DNA from: Omphiscola glabra
Taxonomy: Eukaryota > Mollusca > Gastropoda > Lymnaeidae
Assembly: GCA_964017045.1 (NCBI GenBank)
Contig: OZ024802.1
Location: forward strand, 13,404,435 to 13,468,434
Reading direction: 5' to 3'
DNA length: 64,000 nt
Made by a program: the position numbers and the translations under genes. Shown in pieces: positions 45,281 to 56,039 of this stretch. A model generated the notes under the pieces. It did not search any database. It was given only the letters and a program-made list of their open reading frames with translations, and was not told the origin of the DNA. Each line of letters opens with the position of its first letter. Position 1 is the stretch's first letter.

Positions 45281-45890
45281 TTTAACACAATTTAATAGAC
45301 AACAATGCTGCTCAACTAACACATTTACTATTGTTTATATTTAACCCATTCAATCCAGGGCGCTCAGAAATTTTTAATTGGAGACCCCAACCAAAGGGGA
45401 GCAACTCCACCCTTAACACGGGTAGGTTTTGAAATAAATTCAAAACAAATCTATTGAACAGTATAATCATATGAAATAAATTGATTTGCATCCATTAATG
45501 GTTGCTATATGTGTTATGTAACATTATTTCCTAATGCTTTTCTTGTGTAAATTCCTAAAAGTCAATTTTCAACAAAGTATTTGAATACAAATGATCATAA
45601 AACTAAAATAAAAAAACTGCTTTTAAAATAATGAATACTCCTCACCCATTAAATAAAAATATTTTTAAAAAGATAGTAATCTCCCTTGGTCTCGTTTCTA
45701 GCGAGATTTACGTTTAAATAGTGAGATTTCCACTTCCTTTTTAGCAACGTGTAAACAAAGGATTGAGTGGCCGGATTTGGCCGTAATGGGATTGAATCGG
45801 TACTGGCCGGATTTGGTCGCTACGGGATTGAATGGGTTAACAAAATTTAATAGACAACAATGCTGCTCAACTAACACATTTACTTTCATT
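45281..45890. repeat. ~50-bp direct repeats flanking a MITE
   Basis: AATTTAATAGACAACAATGC followed by TGCTCAACTAACACATTTAC occurs at 45290-45330 and again at 45846-45890, on either side of the piggyBac-like MITE at 45345-45836. This is far longer than the 4-bp duplication such an element makes. Confidence 0.85.
45345..45836. mobile_element. piggyBac-like MITE, 492 bp
   Basis: Begins CCCATTCAATCC and ends GGATTGAATGGG, directly flanked by TTAA on both sides (45341-45344 and 45837-45840). TTAA targets and CCC-starting ends are the piggyBac hallmarks. No transposase inside. The internal TTGGTCTCGTTTCTAGCGAG segment is shared with the second copy. Confidence 0.82.
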
Positions 45891-46084
45891 TACCTTTAAA
45901 TAAATAAGCTATACATTAAAACTGCAGTAGAGTAGTAACCTCCTAAGGCTTGCAGGCTCTGCATGCATTTTGCAGGCTCTGCATGCATTTTGCAGGGGTT
46001 GCTGTCAATCCCTTCCCCATAACACTACTAAACATAAATAACTCATAAAACATTGAGTACGGTACGCCTTAGAAAGTGATAATA

Positions 46085-46126
46085 GAAATGACCCTGGGAG
46101 ACAAAATGTTTGGGAACCACTGCACT
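46085..46126. mobile_element. hAT-type end fragment
   Basis: CTGGGAGACAAAATG then TTTGGGAACCACTGC, which resembles the right terminus of a CAGTGNTTCCCAAA hAT family. The rest is missing. Confidence 0.5.
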
Positions 46127-46253
46127 ACAGAATTAGCCAAGAGAATATCCCACAATTAAACATTTTATAACTCTAATTTTTTTTAAAGTAAAAAAAAACC
46201 TATTTTACAAACTCGGGCTAACATGATAAATGGGAGTTACAAGGTGACCTTTA

Positions 46254-46584
46254 CCCACTCAATCCATGGCGATCAGAAATTTTATCATTATCCCCCAACC
46301 AAAGGGGAGCAACTCCACCCTTACCGTAGAAAGGTTTTGAACATTTTTTTAAAACAAATCTATTTAACAGCATAATTACCCGGTATATGAATTGATTTAC
46401 ATTAAAAAATAGTTGCTATATAAAAATATTTTGGTCTCGTTTCTAGCGAGGTTTCCGGTTAAATAGCGAGACTTCTCCCTTCTATTTAGAAACGTGTAAA
46501 CAAAGGGTTGAGTGGCTGGACTTGGTTGCAGTGGGATTGAATCAGTACTGGCCGGATTTAACCGCTATGGGATTGATGAATGGG
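46254..46584. mobile_element. piggyBac-like MITE, second copy, 331 bp
   Basis: Same family as 45345-45836, with a shorter middle. The right end is intact (GAATGGG|TTAA, TTAA at 46585-46588). The left side reads TTA|CCCACTCAATCC, so its flanking TTAA has lost one base. Confidence 0.78.
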
Positions 46585-46631
46585 TTAACCAGTTTTTCAA
46601 CAGCAAAAGTAAAAAAGTTCTTGGACTAACC

Positions 46632-46720
46632 TTTGTTAAAACGGCAAAACACTACAGCACTACTTTGGAAGATCCATATCAGTTGATTAGTCTTTGTCAT
46701 CACAAGAGGAACTGAAAATT
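46632..46720 (-). other. Diverged exon-like unit
   Basis: The minus strand reads CAG|TTCCTCTTGTGATGACAAAG, related to the start of the exon-like copies at 50.5 and 51.3 kb, and ends near AAG|GTTAGT. No conserved reading frame. Confidence 0.25.
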
Positions 46721-47121
46721 AAAAAATCATTATAGATATTGAAGTTGAAAATTAAAACTAAATAAGTAAAGACAAACTTAAAATAGGCTATATACAATAC
46801 TAGTATCAATTCACAAAAATAGAGTATGAATCAATTTCTAAAACACAAGTATAGCAGCTCTTCTAATCTTAAAATCTGATCAATACCAGTTAACTAAAGT
46901 TTTGCAAAGAGCTATGGTATCGACCTCTACAAAATTATTACAATGAACCTGTAAATATAATATTACACAGGGAACAAAGCAAAGTTGGTGTTATTCATAG
47001 GTTAAGCAAAGAGTTGTAAATATTTCCATGTCTCGGTCAGTTAGAGCATAAGTCATGGGCAAAAAAACTGGTCAAGGTTTGTCATATCCAGGTTGGATTC
47101 TATACATAATGTATACTGCAG

Positions 47122-47180
47122 TGTTTCCCAAACTTGTGGTCGAAGCCCCACCCGGTAACGTTCAAAGTCTATGTCACCTG
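47122..47180. mobile_element. hAT-type left-end fragment
   Basis: CAGTGTTTCCCAAACTTGTG then GTCGAAGCCCCACCC; the left terminus of a CAGTGNTTCCCAAA hAT family, with no right end nearby. Confidence 0.5.
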
Positions 47181-47364
47181 AAAGGTGAATTATCTTGCTA
47201 GCAATACCCATATTATATAAGGAAATATTGAATTTAAAAAATCAATGAACCAAAAAGGGTTAAAAACATCCCTAGAAAACAAATACTGTAGTATGTAGCA
47301 TAGGGTACAGGTAAAATCACTATGGAAAAATACCATAGTTAGAAGGTGATCCAAAAGTTTTTAA

Positions 47365-50285
47365 GGGCAGGTTAAACACCAAAATTGAAATAAGGGAATT
47401 TGACCATTTTTTTTGTTTCAGTTGTTAGTAATCATCTTATAGATCAATTAAAAAAATATATAAAAAATCCAGGTTAGTAAAAAATAATGATTTTCATCAA
47501 TTATAGGGCAAATCTTTGCGAAAATATATAAAAATGACCAAATTGTGGGCTTTGATATCTCAAGAAGAGATAGACCTAGAACCCTACAAAATTGATATGT
47601 TGTAATTCATAATGGTGTTGTAATAGTTTACTAAAATATTTGTAGTAAAGTAAAAAATGTAATTTACCTGAATTTTATAGATATCCATGTTCTTCGATGA
47701 AAAAATCTTGGGGTATGGGTTAACATTTTCCTGAATATTTCTTATACTTGTAAAACAATCTAATTAAAATTACTACACTAGCACAACAAGTATGCAAAGA
47801 AAATGCCTGCCAATTTATGCAGTAATTCATTTAGTAATTTAGAAGTTATAGGGTTTGATGTGAATTTTTTTAATGAAAAATGAGATTTTGAGAAAATTAA
47901 AGAAAACTTACAAATTTACAATTTTTAGGGAAATTTACAAAGATTAAAACCCTCCTGCAACATAAAACTCTTCCTGATCCAATTCCTTACTAGATAATAT
48001 AGACTTTTTAGCCCTTTTAGCTTTACTTTTATCTAAATTTTGAATAAGCGAGGATGATACACGCTTTTTATCGATTTTAGAAAATGTCTGAAAACAATAT
48101 TTTCCAAAATTTAAACCTAAATTTTTAAAAATGTCCCCCCTTTTTAATTCACCATTGTTATAAACTATGGTGGCATCATCTACAGCTATTTCTAGTCTCT
48201 TTCTCCCAACAAATGAGGTCTTCGGACAGCGATACCAAATTAAATTATGGAATGCTTCATTTGCGTTTTGAGTCCCCCCGTGAACGCATTTTGCTAAAAG
48301 AGCATCAGATGAAAGCTCCTTAAATACTGGCATAATAATATTTATAACAAAGGAAGGAAGAACATTCTTATTCGCAGTTATCAAATCTTTATCTTTGGGA
48401 CACCAACTACCGCAATCGCTATGTTTACCCTCACGGTGATGAAATATTGCCCAAATACTTTTTTTCATTTTACCCATGTCCCCTGAATTTTTTCTAATTG
48501 CTGCACCATAATGTCCTTGAATGCGTTTTATAGCAGATTTAGTTAATCTGCCTGCCCCACCTATTCCTTTATAACTTTTACCATTATCCACAAATAATTT
48601 ACCTTTATTTTCATTAACTTTATCTAGCAAGCGTTTCCCCATTCGCTTCTGGACATGACCGCAACATTCTAATTTTGATATAGTAACTCCTTCATAAACT
48701 GGAGGATTAGCTTCAGCTACATTTTTAAAACTTTTAGAATCCCCATCCCCTAAATAGCCAGTATAAGTGAGATTATACTTTTGTTGAGAACGGCGAAAGA
48801 TTTTTAATATGCCTTTTGGTTCCATCTGACCAGATGTACCTTGGTGATTAGAATCACATTCACCGGCATCCATGTGGTTTACAAACCACTCCTGATAATC
48901 AGAAATATCAGGAAATCTTTTCTTGGCCTTGGCACATTTATCACAGTAATTGCTACTCACATGAGTATCAACTACTTTAGAGGGCCCTTTATTAGAATTT
49001 ACTGACAAAACAGTAGCTACTCCATTCTTCGAAACAAAGCCGCGCCGTTGCCAGGTCCCATCACAGGAAACAGTAACATCTGTACCCTGGGCTTCTTTCA
49101 ATTCCAATGCAGCCTGAGACATGCACTGTTTTGCTACTTCATTAGTAGCAGAATGAATTCTCTCCTTGTATTTAGATACAATAGGAGCACTTACAGGGGG
49201 AGGCATGTCCATATTCCCAAGAAATCTCTTGGTTTTCTCTTGATGACAGCCAATGCTGTTCATCGCTAACTGCAATCGCAGGTTGACATTCTCGGTGCAT
49301 GTCTTAAATTCAATTTCATGCCTACACTTTGTACATTTAAAATATAAAATACTGCTCACCCCATTTAGCTTTTCTCTAACAGAATAATTTGTAAGCTGCT
49401 CACAAAATGAACAAGCAAATGATTGTACTAATGTTATAATTAATCCCACATCTACTAAGCGATAACCACTAATTTCAGGAAATTTTGGACTACAAATATT
49501 TAATGAATCGTTAAGTTTTTGAAAGGAAGAAGATGTGGGTACTGGTTTTAAATTATTATCAACAGTGTCCATAACAATATCTTCGATGATATTATTATCA
49601 GGAACGTTTTCCCTGCACACAGTTACTTGAGTACAAGTAGCAGTGGTAGTTTCACTACCACTAGGCTTATCCTTTTTAGTGTATCTATTTCCCTGAAATT
49701 TACGCTTTTTACAGCGATATCTATTTCCATTCTTTTTTGCTTTAACTTTATCCATTGCTATTGTAAGATTATTATCAAATAAAATTAGGAGGCCCTTTAA
49801 AAACAGAAAAATCCAACACAGTTTAGAAATACTTCCACCGCGTGTGAATGAACTGCTGAAAAATGTAAACAATGCAGGTAGGCCCAGTGAGCCTAGTGGT
49901 TTTAAAAGAAGCGCTGTGATTGGCTGAAAACTATTTTTGGCAAAGGATATCCTGTTCTAACAACCAATGAAATTAAATTTAACAACATAGTATATTCCCT
50001 TAATAAAATGGTATGGATTTAAATTTCATAAATGTGGGTGAAAAAATAATTTAAATCGGATAATTACAAGCAAAGATATAAACATTTTAAAATTTTGCAT
50101 AATTAATTAGGTAATTTTGTTTATACCTTGCACATTTCAAAAATTTAATTAAAATACTTTTATTGCTTTTATTTACAAAATAAAAGTACGATTGTGTTTG
50201 GAAATGAATATACTTCACAGATAAGCAGTTTTCTAAAATTAGTTTTTTTAACTAAAAATTAAGATTTTAGGTGTTTAACCTGCCC
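47365..50285 (-). mobile_element. Complete Kolobok-type DNA transposon, 2921 bp
   Basis: Both ends begin with the identical 16-mer GGGCAGGTTAAACACC followed by an A-rich imperfect extension of about 8 bases. TTAA lies immediately outside each end (47361-47364 and 50286-50289). Inside is one uninterrupted transposase on the minus strand plus about 580 bp (3' side) and 530 bp (5' side) of AT-rich non-coding sequence. TTAA duplication is shared by piggyBac and Kolobok. The transposase is clearly not piggyBac, and its CDGTW / GDGDS / NANEAF pattern fits the Kolobok / 'Mutator-like domain' proteins of animals (known family features, matched by eye). Confidence 0.9.
47944..49755 (-). CDS. Kolobok-type transposase, apparently intact
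   Basis: DDE-type DNA transposase, expected to act in the nucleus on the 16-bp TIRs flanking it. The start chosen is the first ATG (49753-49755), giving 603 residues. The frame is open further upstream to 49872, but only from a non-ATG codon. Seen: a basic N-terminus (KKRKFQGNRYTKK, about 16-28), a possible zinc ribbon (C115xxC118 ... C141xxC144), SCDGTWQRRG (230-239, candidate first catalytic Asp D232), a YCDKC motif (270-274), GYLGDGDSKSF (333-343, candidate second Asp D337 or D339), LECCGHVQKRMGKRL (362-376), DCGSWC (447-452) and CVHGGTQNANEAFHN (490-504, candidate Glu E500). The C-terminal tail is lysine-rich. No stop or frameshift across 1.8 kb in a neighbourhood where every other transposon is decayed. 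The same domain is often labelled Mutator-like; the TTAA duplication supports Kolobok. Confidence 0.9.
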   Translation of the reverse strand: MDKVKAKKNGNRYRCKKRKFQGNRYTKKDKPSGSETTTATCTQVTVCRENVPDNNIIEDIVMDTVDNNLKPVPTSSSFQKLNDSLNICSPKFPEISGYRLVDVGLIITLVQSFACSFCEQLTNYSVREKLNGVSSILYFKCTKCRHEIEFKTCTENVNLRLQLAMNSIGCHQEKTKRFLGNMDMPPPVSAPIVSKYKERIHSATNEVAKQCMSQAALELKEAQGTDVTVSCDGTWQRRGFVSKNGVATVLSVNSNKGPSKVVDTHVSSNYCDKCAKAKKRFPDISDYQEWFVNHMDAGECDSNHQGTSGQMEPKGILKIFRRSQQKYNLTYTGYLGDGDSKSFKNVAEANPPVYEGVTISKLECCGHVQKRMGKRLLDKVNENKGKLFVDNGKSYKGIGGAGRLTKSAIKRIQGHYGAAIRKNSGDMGKMKKSIWAIFHHREGKHSDCGSWCPKDKDLITANKNVLPSFVINIIMPVFKELSSDALLAKCVHGGTQNANEAFHNLIWYRCPKTSFVGRKRLEIAVDDATIVYNNGELKRGDIFKNLGLNFGKYCFQTFSKIDKKRVSSSLIQNLDKSKAKRAKKSILSSKELDQEEFYVAGGF

Positions 50286-50394
50286 TTAATACATTCCTCT
50301 CCATTACAGCAAGAATGTCACAACCCCCTCTCAAATATTCTAATTGCCATCACATGTAGGGAAGCACATAGGTAATAGCCTCAAGATAAGCCAC

Positions 50395-51545
50395 CTTTCA
50401 AAAATAATCCATGTGACTTACCCTTTAGAATAATATTCCACCATTGCATTATAAACAATCTTGATGAATAATCCATTTCACTTTGTCATCAGGACAGGAA
50501 CTGAAAAAAAAAAATGACATTGAAACAATCTAAGTAAAGCAACTCTAGAATACTATACATCATTATCAGGTACCAGTTCATAAAATATGGCACATAATAA
50601 GACATAAAACAATCAGCAGCCTAAATCATGTCAATTTTAACAACATATACCCGGTAGATCAGTGGCCCTAAGCATTGACAAAATCTTTCCAAGAGCTAAA
50701 AAATTAACAAATAGAATGATATCTACATCTACACAAATTACAATAAAACTTATTAAAACCAATTAATGATGCATACTGTTAAAACTCACGTAAAAATTGT
50801 GCTTTTTGTAGGTGAAACTATAATTACATTTGTGAGTTATTGCATATGCCAGGATAAGTGCTATTTAAAAGGTCCATGATATCCAGGCTTCACTGCATAC
50901 ATCAAGTAAGACTATGTACTTTTACCTAAATTCTTTGGTCCATGCCCAGCCTTATCACCATAAAAGGTTGATGTCACATAAAAGATGTCTAAACTTTCTT
51001 CCACTACCAGTACTCATTTTATATAAGAAAGCATTTGATTTGTGTTCTAAAAAGGAGTTTTTTTATTCTTAGTTTGAAAAAGGTTGATTTTGAGAGAGGG
51101 GGGTAGGGGAACAAGGCAAAATGCTATGGAGAAATACTGAAGTTAAAATAAAAGGTGACCTGAAAGTTAAAGAAATTCCCCTATATTAGAGTAAGAATAA
51201 ATAATGAGTCTGTAAAATGCCCAAGATAAGTTATTTTCAAAAAAAAATCCATGGGACTTACCATTTAGAATAAGACTCCACTAAAGCATTATAAACAATC
51301 TTGATATATAATCCATTTCACTTTGTCATCAGAATAGGACCTGAAATTTTTTTTAAAAATTGACATGTAATATAACCTAAGTAAAGCAACCCTAAAATTT
51401 GTCTATATCAGGTACCAGTTAATAAAATATGACATATTAAAAGGCTATGAAACAATCAGAGGCTAAATGATGTCAATTTTAATGACATATAGATCAGTGG
51501 CCCTAAGAATGGACACAATCTTTTCCAAAGTTAAATTTACAAATA
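50395..51545 (-). repeat. Pair of ~320-bp direct repeats with an exon-like core
   Basis: 50395-50715 and 51228-51545 match in order (shared ATCCATTTCACTTTGTCATC, GGTACCAGTT, GATCAGTGGCCCTAAG). On the minus strand each has CAG|...GATGACAAAGTGAAATGGAT... ATCAAGATTGTTTATAATGC ...|GTAAGT. Acceptor and donor are kept in both, but a TGA is conserved in the frame shared with the 51.7 and 52.4 kb units. If expressed it could be untranslated or in another frame (PDDKVKW-like, ending at a TAA). Confidence 0.6.
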
Positions 51546-51724
51546 AGAATGATATATACATCTAAAATTCGCAATTTAACATATTTAAAACACATGCTGT
51601 TGAAACTGGAGTAAAATTTGTTTCTATTGCAGGTTTAAAAATATTGCGTTAAGTGTTGCAAATGTTAGGAGCAGTGCTATTTAAAGTCTGTTATTTCAAT
51701 GTTGTAATGTATACTGGGACTTAC

Positions 51725-51871
51725 CCCATTAAAAACCACCATTGCATAATAAACAATCTTGATTAATTCTTGTCCACAAAGTGGGGATATCTCTTCATTT
51801 CTTGATACCAGGTGGTAGAGTGTCCTATGAGACTCAAAGGCATTCACCATGCTGTCTATTAAACTGGACTG
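51725..51871 (-). other. Candidate exon, copy 2 (open, 49 codons)
   Basis: Open from acceptor to donor: peptide starts QSSLIDSMVNAFESHRTLYH, then LVSRNEEISP. It ends in phase 0, whereas copy 1 ends in phase 2 because of a 2-base difference near the donor. They therefore cannot be interchangeable coding exons of one frame. Confidence 0.3.
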
Positions 51872-52260
51872 CTGTTGAATTGTACAGATGAAATCATGAT
51901 GAAAATAACAGAATGTATTTAGATTTTTAGTGATAGTTTTGATTCAAAATTCAAATCTTGTAATTATATGGGACAAATGAGTCTATAAAAGTAATACAAA
52001 ATGAAAGTATAAATTAAATTTAAAAGCATGCAGATGCATTAACAATCCTATAAGATGGGATTCTTTGACTATACTTAAAAATTTAATTTGCTCGCTTTTA
52101 TATCTAATGTATGATATGTACATTATAAACATTACTGTCATCTGCATGAAAGTAACATAATTATTGCATCCCCCTGACAACATGAGTCACTGGAATAACC
52201 AGTAATTCTCCATTGCTTAAGTACAGTGTACCGGTATATGTGATACAAAACAATATATAT

Positions 52261-52376
52261 ATATTTGACGTAGGGATGTGGGAAGATCAGGATGTGGCTG
52301 CATTTGACGTGGGGATGTGGTTGCATTTGATGTGGGAATGTGGGTAGATCAGAATGTGGTTGCATTTGCGTGAAGT
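52261..52376. repeat. Short GATGTGG-rich array between exon repeats
   Basis: Two to three copies of a ~40-bp unit containing GATGTGGTTGCATTTGACGT and GGGAAGATCAG. Confidence 0.75.
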
Positions 52377-52446
52377 GTTGCAAATGTTAGCATCAGTGCT
52401 ATTTAAAGTCTGTTATTTCCATGTTGTACTATATACTGGGACTTAC

Positions 52447-52592
52447 CCCATTAAAAAGTCCACTGTTGCATTATAAAGAATCTTGAGAAATTCTTGAAAA
52501 GATGGAGATATCTCTTCATTTCTTGATACTAGGTGGTAGGGTGTCCCATGAGACTCAAGGGTATTCAACAAGCTGTCTATTAAACTGGACTG
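52447..52592 (-). other. Candidate exon, copy 1 (open, 48 codons)
   Basis: Open reading QSSLIDSLLNTLESHGTPYH, LVSRNEEISPSFQEFLKILY and on to the donor, with acceptor ...AATTCAACAG and donor GTAAGT. It fits in phase with a possible initiating exon at 53185-53220. I recognise no domain. It could equally be a non-coding transcript or part of an unknown repeat. Confidence 0.35.
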
Positions 52593-53184
52593 CTGTTGAA
52601 TTGTACAGATGAAATCAGGATGAAAATAACAATGTTTTTAGATTTTTAGTGATAGATTTGATTCAAATCTTGTAAATATATCGGACAAATGATTCTATAC
52701 AAATAATACAAACTAAAGGTATAAATTAAAAGCATGCAGATGCATTCACAATGCTATAAGATGGGATGCTTTGACTATACCGTACTTAAAAATTTAATTT
52801 GCTCACTTTTATATCTAATATATGATATGTACGTCACAAACATTAGTCATTTGCATGAAAGTAACATAATTACTGTATCACCCTAACAACAAGAGTTACC
52901 GGAATAACCAGTATTTCTCCATTGCTTAAGTACAGTGTACCGGTATATGCGATACAAAACAATATATATGTATACACACACACTTCATTAATTCCAAGCG
53001 GAGCTAAAACAGTATTTTCTTGATATGTAATACAAAAAAATCCTCAATTGTGGAATTTAAATGTAAAGACTACTTCAACCAGACTAAACACAAAAATATT
53101 TTTTTTTTAATTTATTATATTTTTATTTATCAAATCAAATAACCTTACCATTTAAATAAAACAAACTCAAATTAAAAGTTTTAC

Positions 53185-53220
53185 CTTCATAGGTCTTGAA
53201 GCAAGTTTAAATCTCATCAT
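53185..53220 (-). other. Possible first coding exon
   Basis: Minus strand ATGATGAGATTT... encodes MMRFKLASRPMK, then AAG|GTAAAA. Phase 0 joins to the exon at 52447-52592. It rests on splice-site logic only. Confidence 0.22.
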
Positions 53221-53270
53221 AATATCCTATGTGCCATCAAAAATCTCCATATATTATGGATTAGTCAACA

Positions 53271-55022
53271 GAACTAACAGAAACTGAAATTTGAATAGTG
53301 AATCATTTCATAAATGGTAAAAACAAGCCTAAATAATTAGTATTTTTTCAATATGAATGTTAGATGAGTCCTGAATGAGTTTAGATTTTTAAAAGAAAAA
53401 TAGATTTAGAAAATCCAATGCCCAATTACTAATAGGCTTGTATTATTCTCCTACATGAATTAATACTGGCCAAATTTTTTGTAGATATAAACATTAGACC
53501 CACTATACTAACAGTCAACTTAACTCTTTAACTCTAACCAAAATAAAAACTTAGTAAAGTTTAATTTTTATAAAGAACATATAAACTTGCACAGTCAATA
53601 TCAGTTGTAGAGTCTGTGTTAAGCCTAACTAAAATTGTAAATGCCTCTTTCATTATTGCGACAAAAAAATATTGTTAACTAGTGTCTAGTGTTAGTGTTT
53701 TATTTAAAATATTCTAATGCTTACACGTAGATGTTCATTCATTGTTGAATTGAATTTTCCAAGATTAGAAGCTCAATAAGACCTAAAAGATTCCCACTGT
53801 GTGATGTAATACAGAAAACACTTTGTTGAGACTTGTATTTTTGCTGGAAGGGTTAACGTTTTTGTCTCCGGCCCGGTCAGTGTCTCTCCTCTTTACCTAA
53901 GTTTGAAAATAAATGAAAATTGTTTTAAAACATGTCATATGGGCTAGGCATAGACCTAACAAAACTAGAGCATTTCTACTTTTAAATTACTATTGTATAA
54001 AGTAAACTAGTTTTTTAAAACAGGCTCTAACTCTAAGTCTGACGATATTTTTAAAGTTTAAAAAAGAGTTGTTAAATATTTAATGTCCTAACTTTAACAT
54101 ATTCAATCTTAAAGCCTGTGAATGATTTGGCATAGGTCTACCTATTTTTATAATAATATAATAATTTGCTTAGGCCTCCTTTACTTTTATAACAATATTT
54201 ATTATTATATTTACAAATTAAATGTTTCGCCATGTGGCATTCTGTCTAAGTCTAATCCATTTAAAACTATAAGCCTAACCAACTAACCAGATTAGACTAT
54301 AGTTTGGTCTAATCTTGTTAGATTAGTAATATGTTATTAAATTACCGATATTCATCCACCAGCCACCCATACTCTTACTACTCATGGCCATAGTCGCCAT
54401 AGTATAGTCCATCATTTCTTCATATTCAAAACATAATCTCGATAGAACTATTACCGATAAACTCGATTTCAAATTTAAATTAATTGAAATAATACTTAGT
54501 TAAAAATAAATTACTATTAATGTAATGATACTATTACATGTTTCAAGCAATGATACTATTACTTGTTTCAATCTTCTACTGGAAGCGAAACGTTAGCCGA
54601 AAATTTCAATTTCAAATCAGTAAAAGTAACGCCAACCTCCATCGAGAAGAATCCCCGGTTTAAGTAAAAATTCGAATTTTGAAAGGGGCGAAATAAAGTT
54701 TTTTCTAATTATTAATTGCATAGCTCTGCAAACGTTATTTATTTTCTAGTAAATATTTTATCGATTTTAAAATTAATTAAAACAAATAAGTAAACATAGT
54801 GTGCTTAACTACGACAAACTTATTGATGCAAGTAATTGTGATGTTGTTCAACTTTTTAAACGCTTGGCTTCTTACATATTTTTATTGTAAAAAAAAATTT
54901 AATACTTTAACTTACTGTTTTTTTAAAAATAACAGTAAGAAATTATCATTTACAGCAATATAGAGTTTTATTACATTCAAAACCTGTAAAATAACATTGA
55001 ATTATTAACAGTGCTGTCAAGT
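53271..55022. other. AT-rich spacer, possible upstream region
   Basis: No coding segment. GATACTATTACTTGTTTCAA-like duplication at 54525-54572. Nothing else identified. Confidence 0.5.
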
Positions 55023-55330
55023 AAAAAACAACACCAGCACCCCGGGTGGATGGGACTCGCTAACCTTGGACGGCAGCTCATCTAAGAGAAGGCAACTCTG
55101 AATTGAAACCCGGAGATGGAGTCCCGAAAGGCGGATAAAATGAAACATTCCGACAACTCCTGCGACACCACTGGTGCCAACCTGTATCATCCACATGATG
55201 TTCCCTTGGGATTATCCAGCGGCGTGGAGAGAGGCGATTTGCTGTTGGGAACCAGCTTATAATCCTAGAAGAATAATCCCAGGCCTTGTGGATTTCGTCC
55301 TGCGAATTCCATAACATCGTCACCTAGTGA
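55023..55330 (+). mobile_element. SINE body fragment without head
   Basis: Starts near CACCCCGGGTGGATGGGACT and follows the body of the SINE at 28891 through GGAGATGGAGTCCCGA.AGGC, then extends into about 180 bases not present in that copy. Confidence 0.75.
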
Positions 55331-55659
55331 CGGACGGATCACAAGAAAACCAAACTATGGATCGCAGCCAAACTTGACGTGATCATTTCTCCTGACTTGT
55401 TATTTAATTCCTAGTCACATTTTTATGGAAAACCTAGCGTTTTTAATATTATAAAATTAAATTTAAATATATAATGTTATCAAATTGTCTTCAAACAATA
55501 TCAAATTAAATTTACGATAGAGCTCAGGCCTGCAAAAATGTATGGTTTCGAACGTAGGGGGCATACTTTTTAGGATTTTTATTAATATTTATTAAAAACT
55601 GTGGGGGATAAAGTTTTGATATTTTCCTTTTGCACAAAGCAGCACAAGATAGGCGCAGA

Positions 55660-55965
55660 CTTCTTCGAATGATACCTAGTGTGGGGTTTGCTTTTTAAAA
55701 TTTCGTTTTTTTGTTCTGGCCATTTTAGGTTATTCGAGAAGGGAATTCCAAGGTATGGATTATTTGACACCTGTTGGAGAATTGTATTGTTTAAGGAATA
55801 CATATATATTCAGGGTTTTTTTTTCTTGAGATGCTCATTGTTTAGCATTTGGTTTCGTTAAATTTCATGCCCAGTATGTCCGCCCTATTCATGGGGCACT
55901 ACAAATCTGCTTGGAGGTGGTTGTCGTCATCGTAGCCGTTTATCTCTCTGTAGACAAGATCAGTG
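55660..55965 (-). pseudogene. Jockey-like RT fragment, second copy
   Basis: Base-level match to 12400-12625 of the first Jockey-like remnant (GAATTCCAAG.T.TGGATTATT, CTGTTGGAGAATTGT.TTGTT, GAGATGCTCATTGT.TAGCAT). The minus-strand peptide YSLNNTILQQVSNNPYLGI is the post-RT-core segment, in a better frame than in the first copy. Confidence 0.8.
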
Positions 55966-56039
55966 TTTCTTTCAGACAATTTCCTCCGAGGGGTGGGGCA
56001 TTTCAGATTTTTCTGGGGGGGGGGGGGGGAGTACCAGAG
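55966..56039 (+). mobile_element. MITE-like poly-G repeat, partial copy
   Basis: GGCATTTCAGATTTTTCT followed by a G15 run, matching the left half of 41296-41400. Confidence 0.5.

Larger units (their letters stand above)
51651..52972 (-). repeat. Pair of ~600-bp direct repeats carrying candidate exons
   Basis: 51651-52255 and 52372-52972 are near-identical copies offset by about 720 bases, separated by a short array (52261-52371). Each contains a minus-strand candidate exon with a good acceptor (TTCAACAG|CAG) and a strong donor (GGG|GTAAGT). Confidence 0.88.

Noticed and set aside
47944..49872. Transposase start at 49872 (642 residues) and a Mutator label
   Set aside because: 49872 is a TTG, and the first ATG is at 49755 with a typical basic N-terminus. 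The TTAA duplication does not fit Mutator elements, which make 8-11-bp duplications.
47365..50285. piggyBac element (TTAA target)
   Set aside because: The transposase lacks piggyBac features and carries the CDGTW/GDGDS/NANEAF pattern, and the ends start GGGC rather than CCC.
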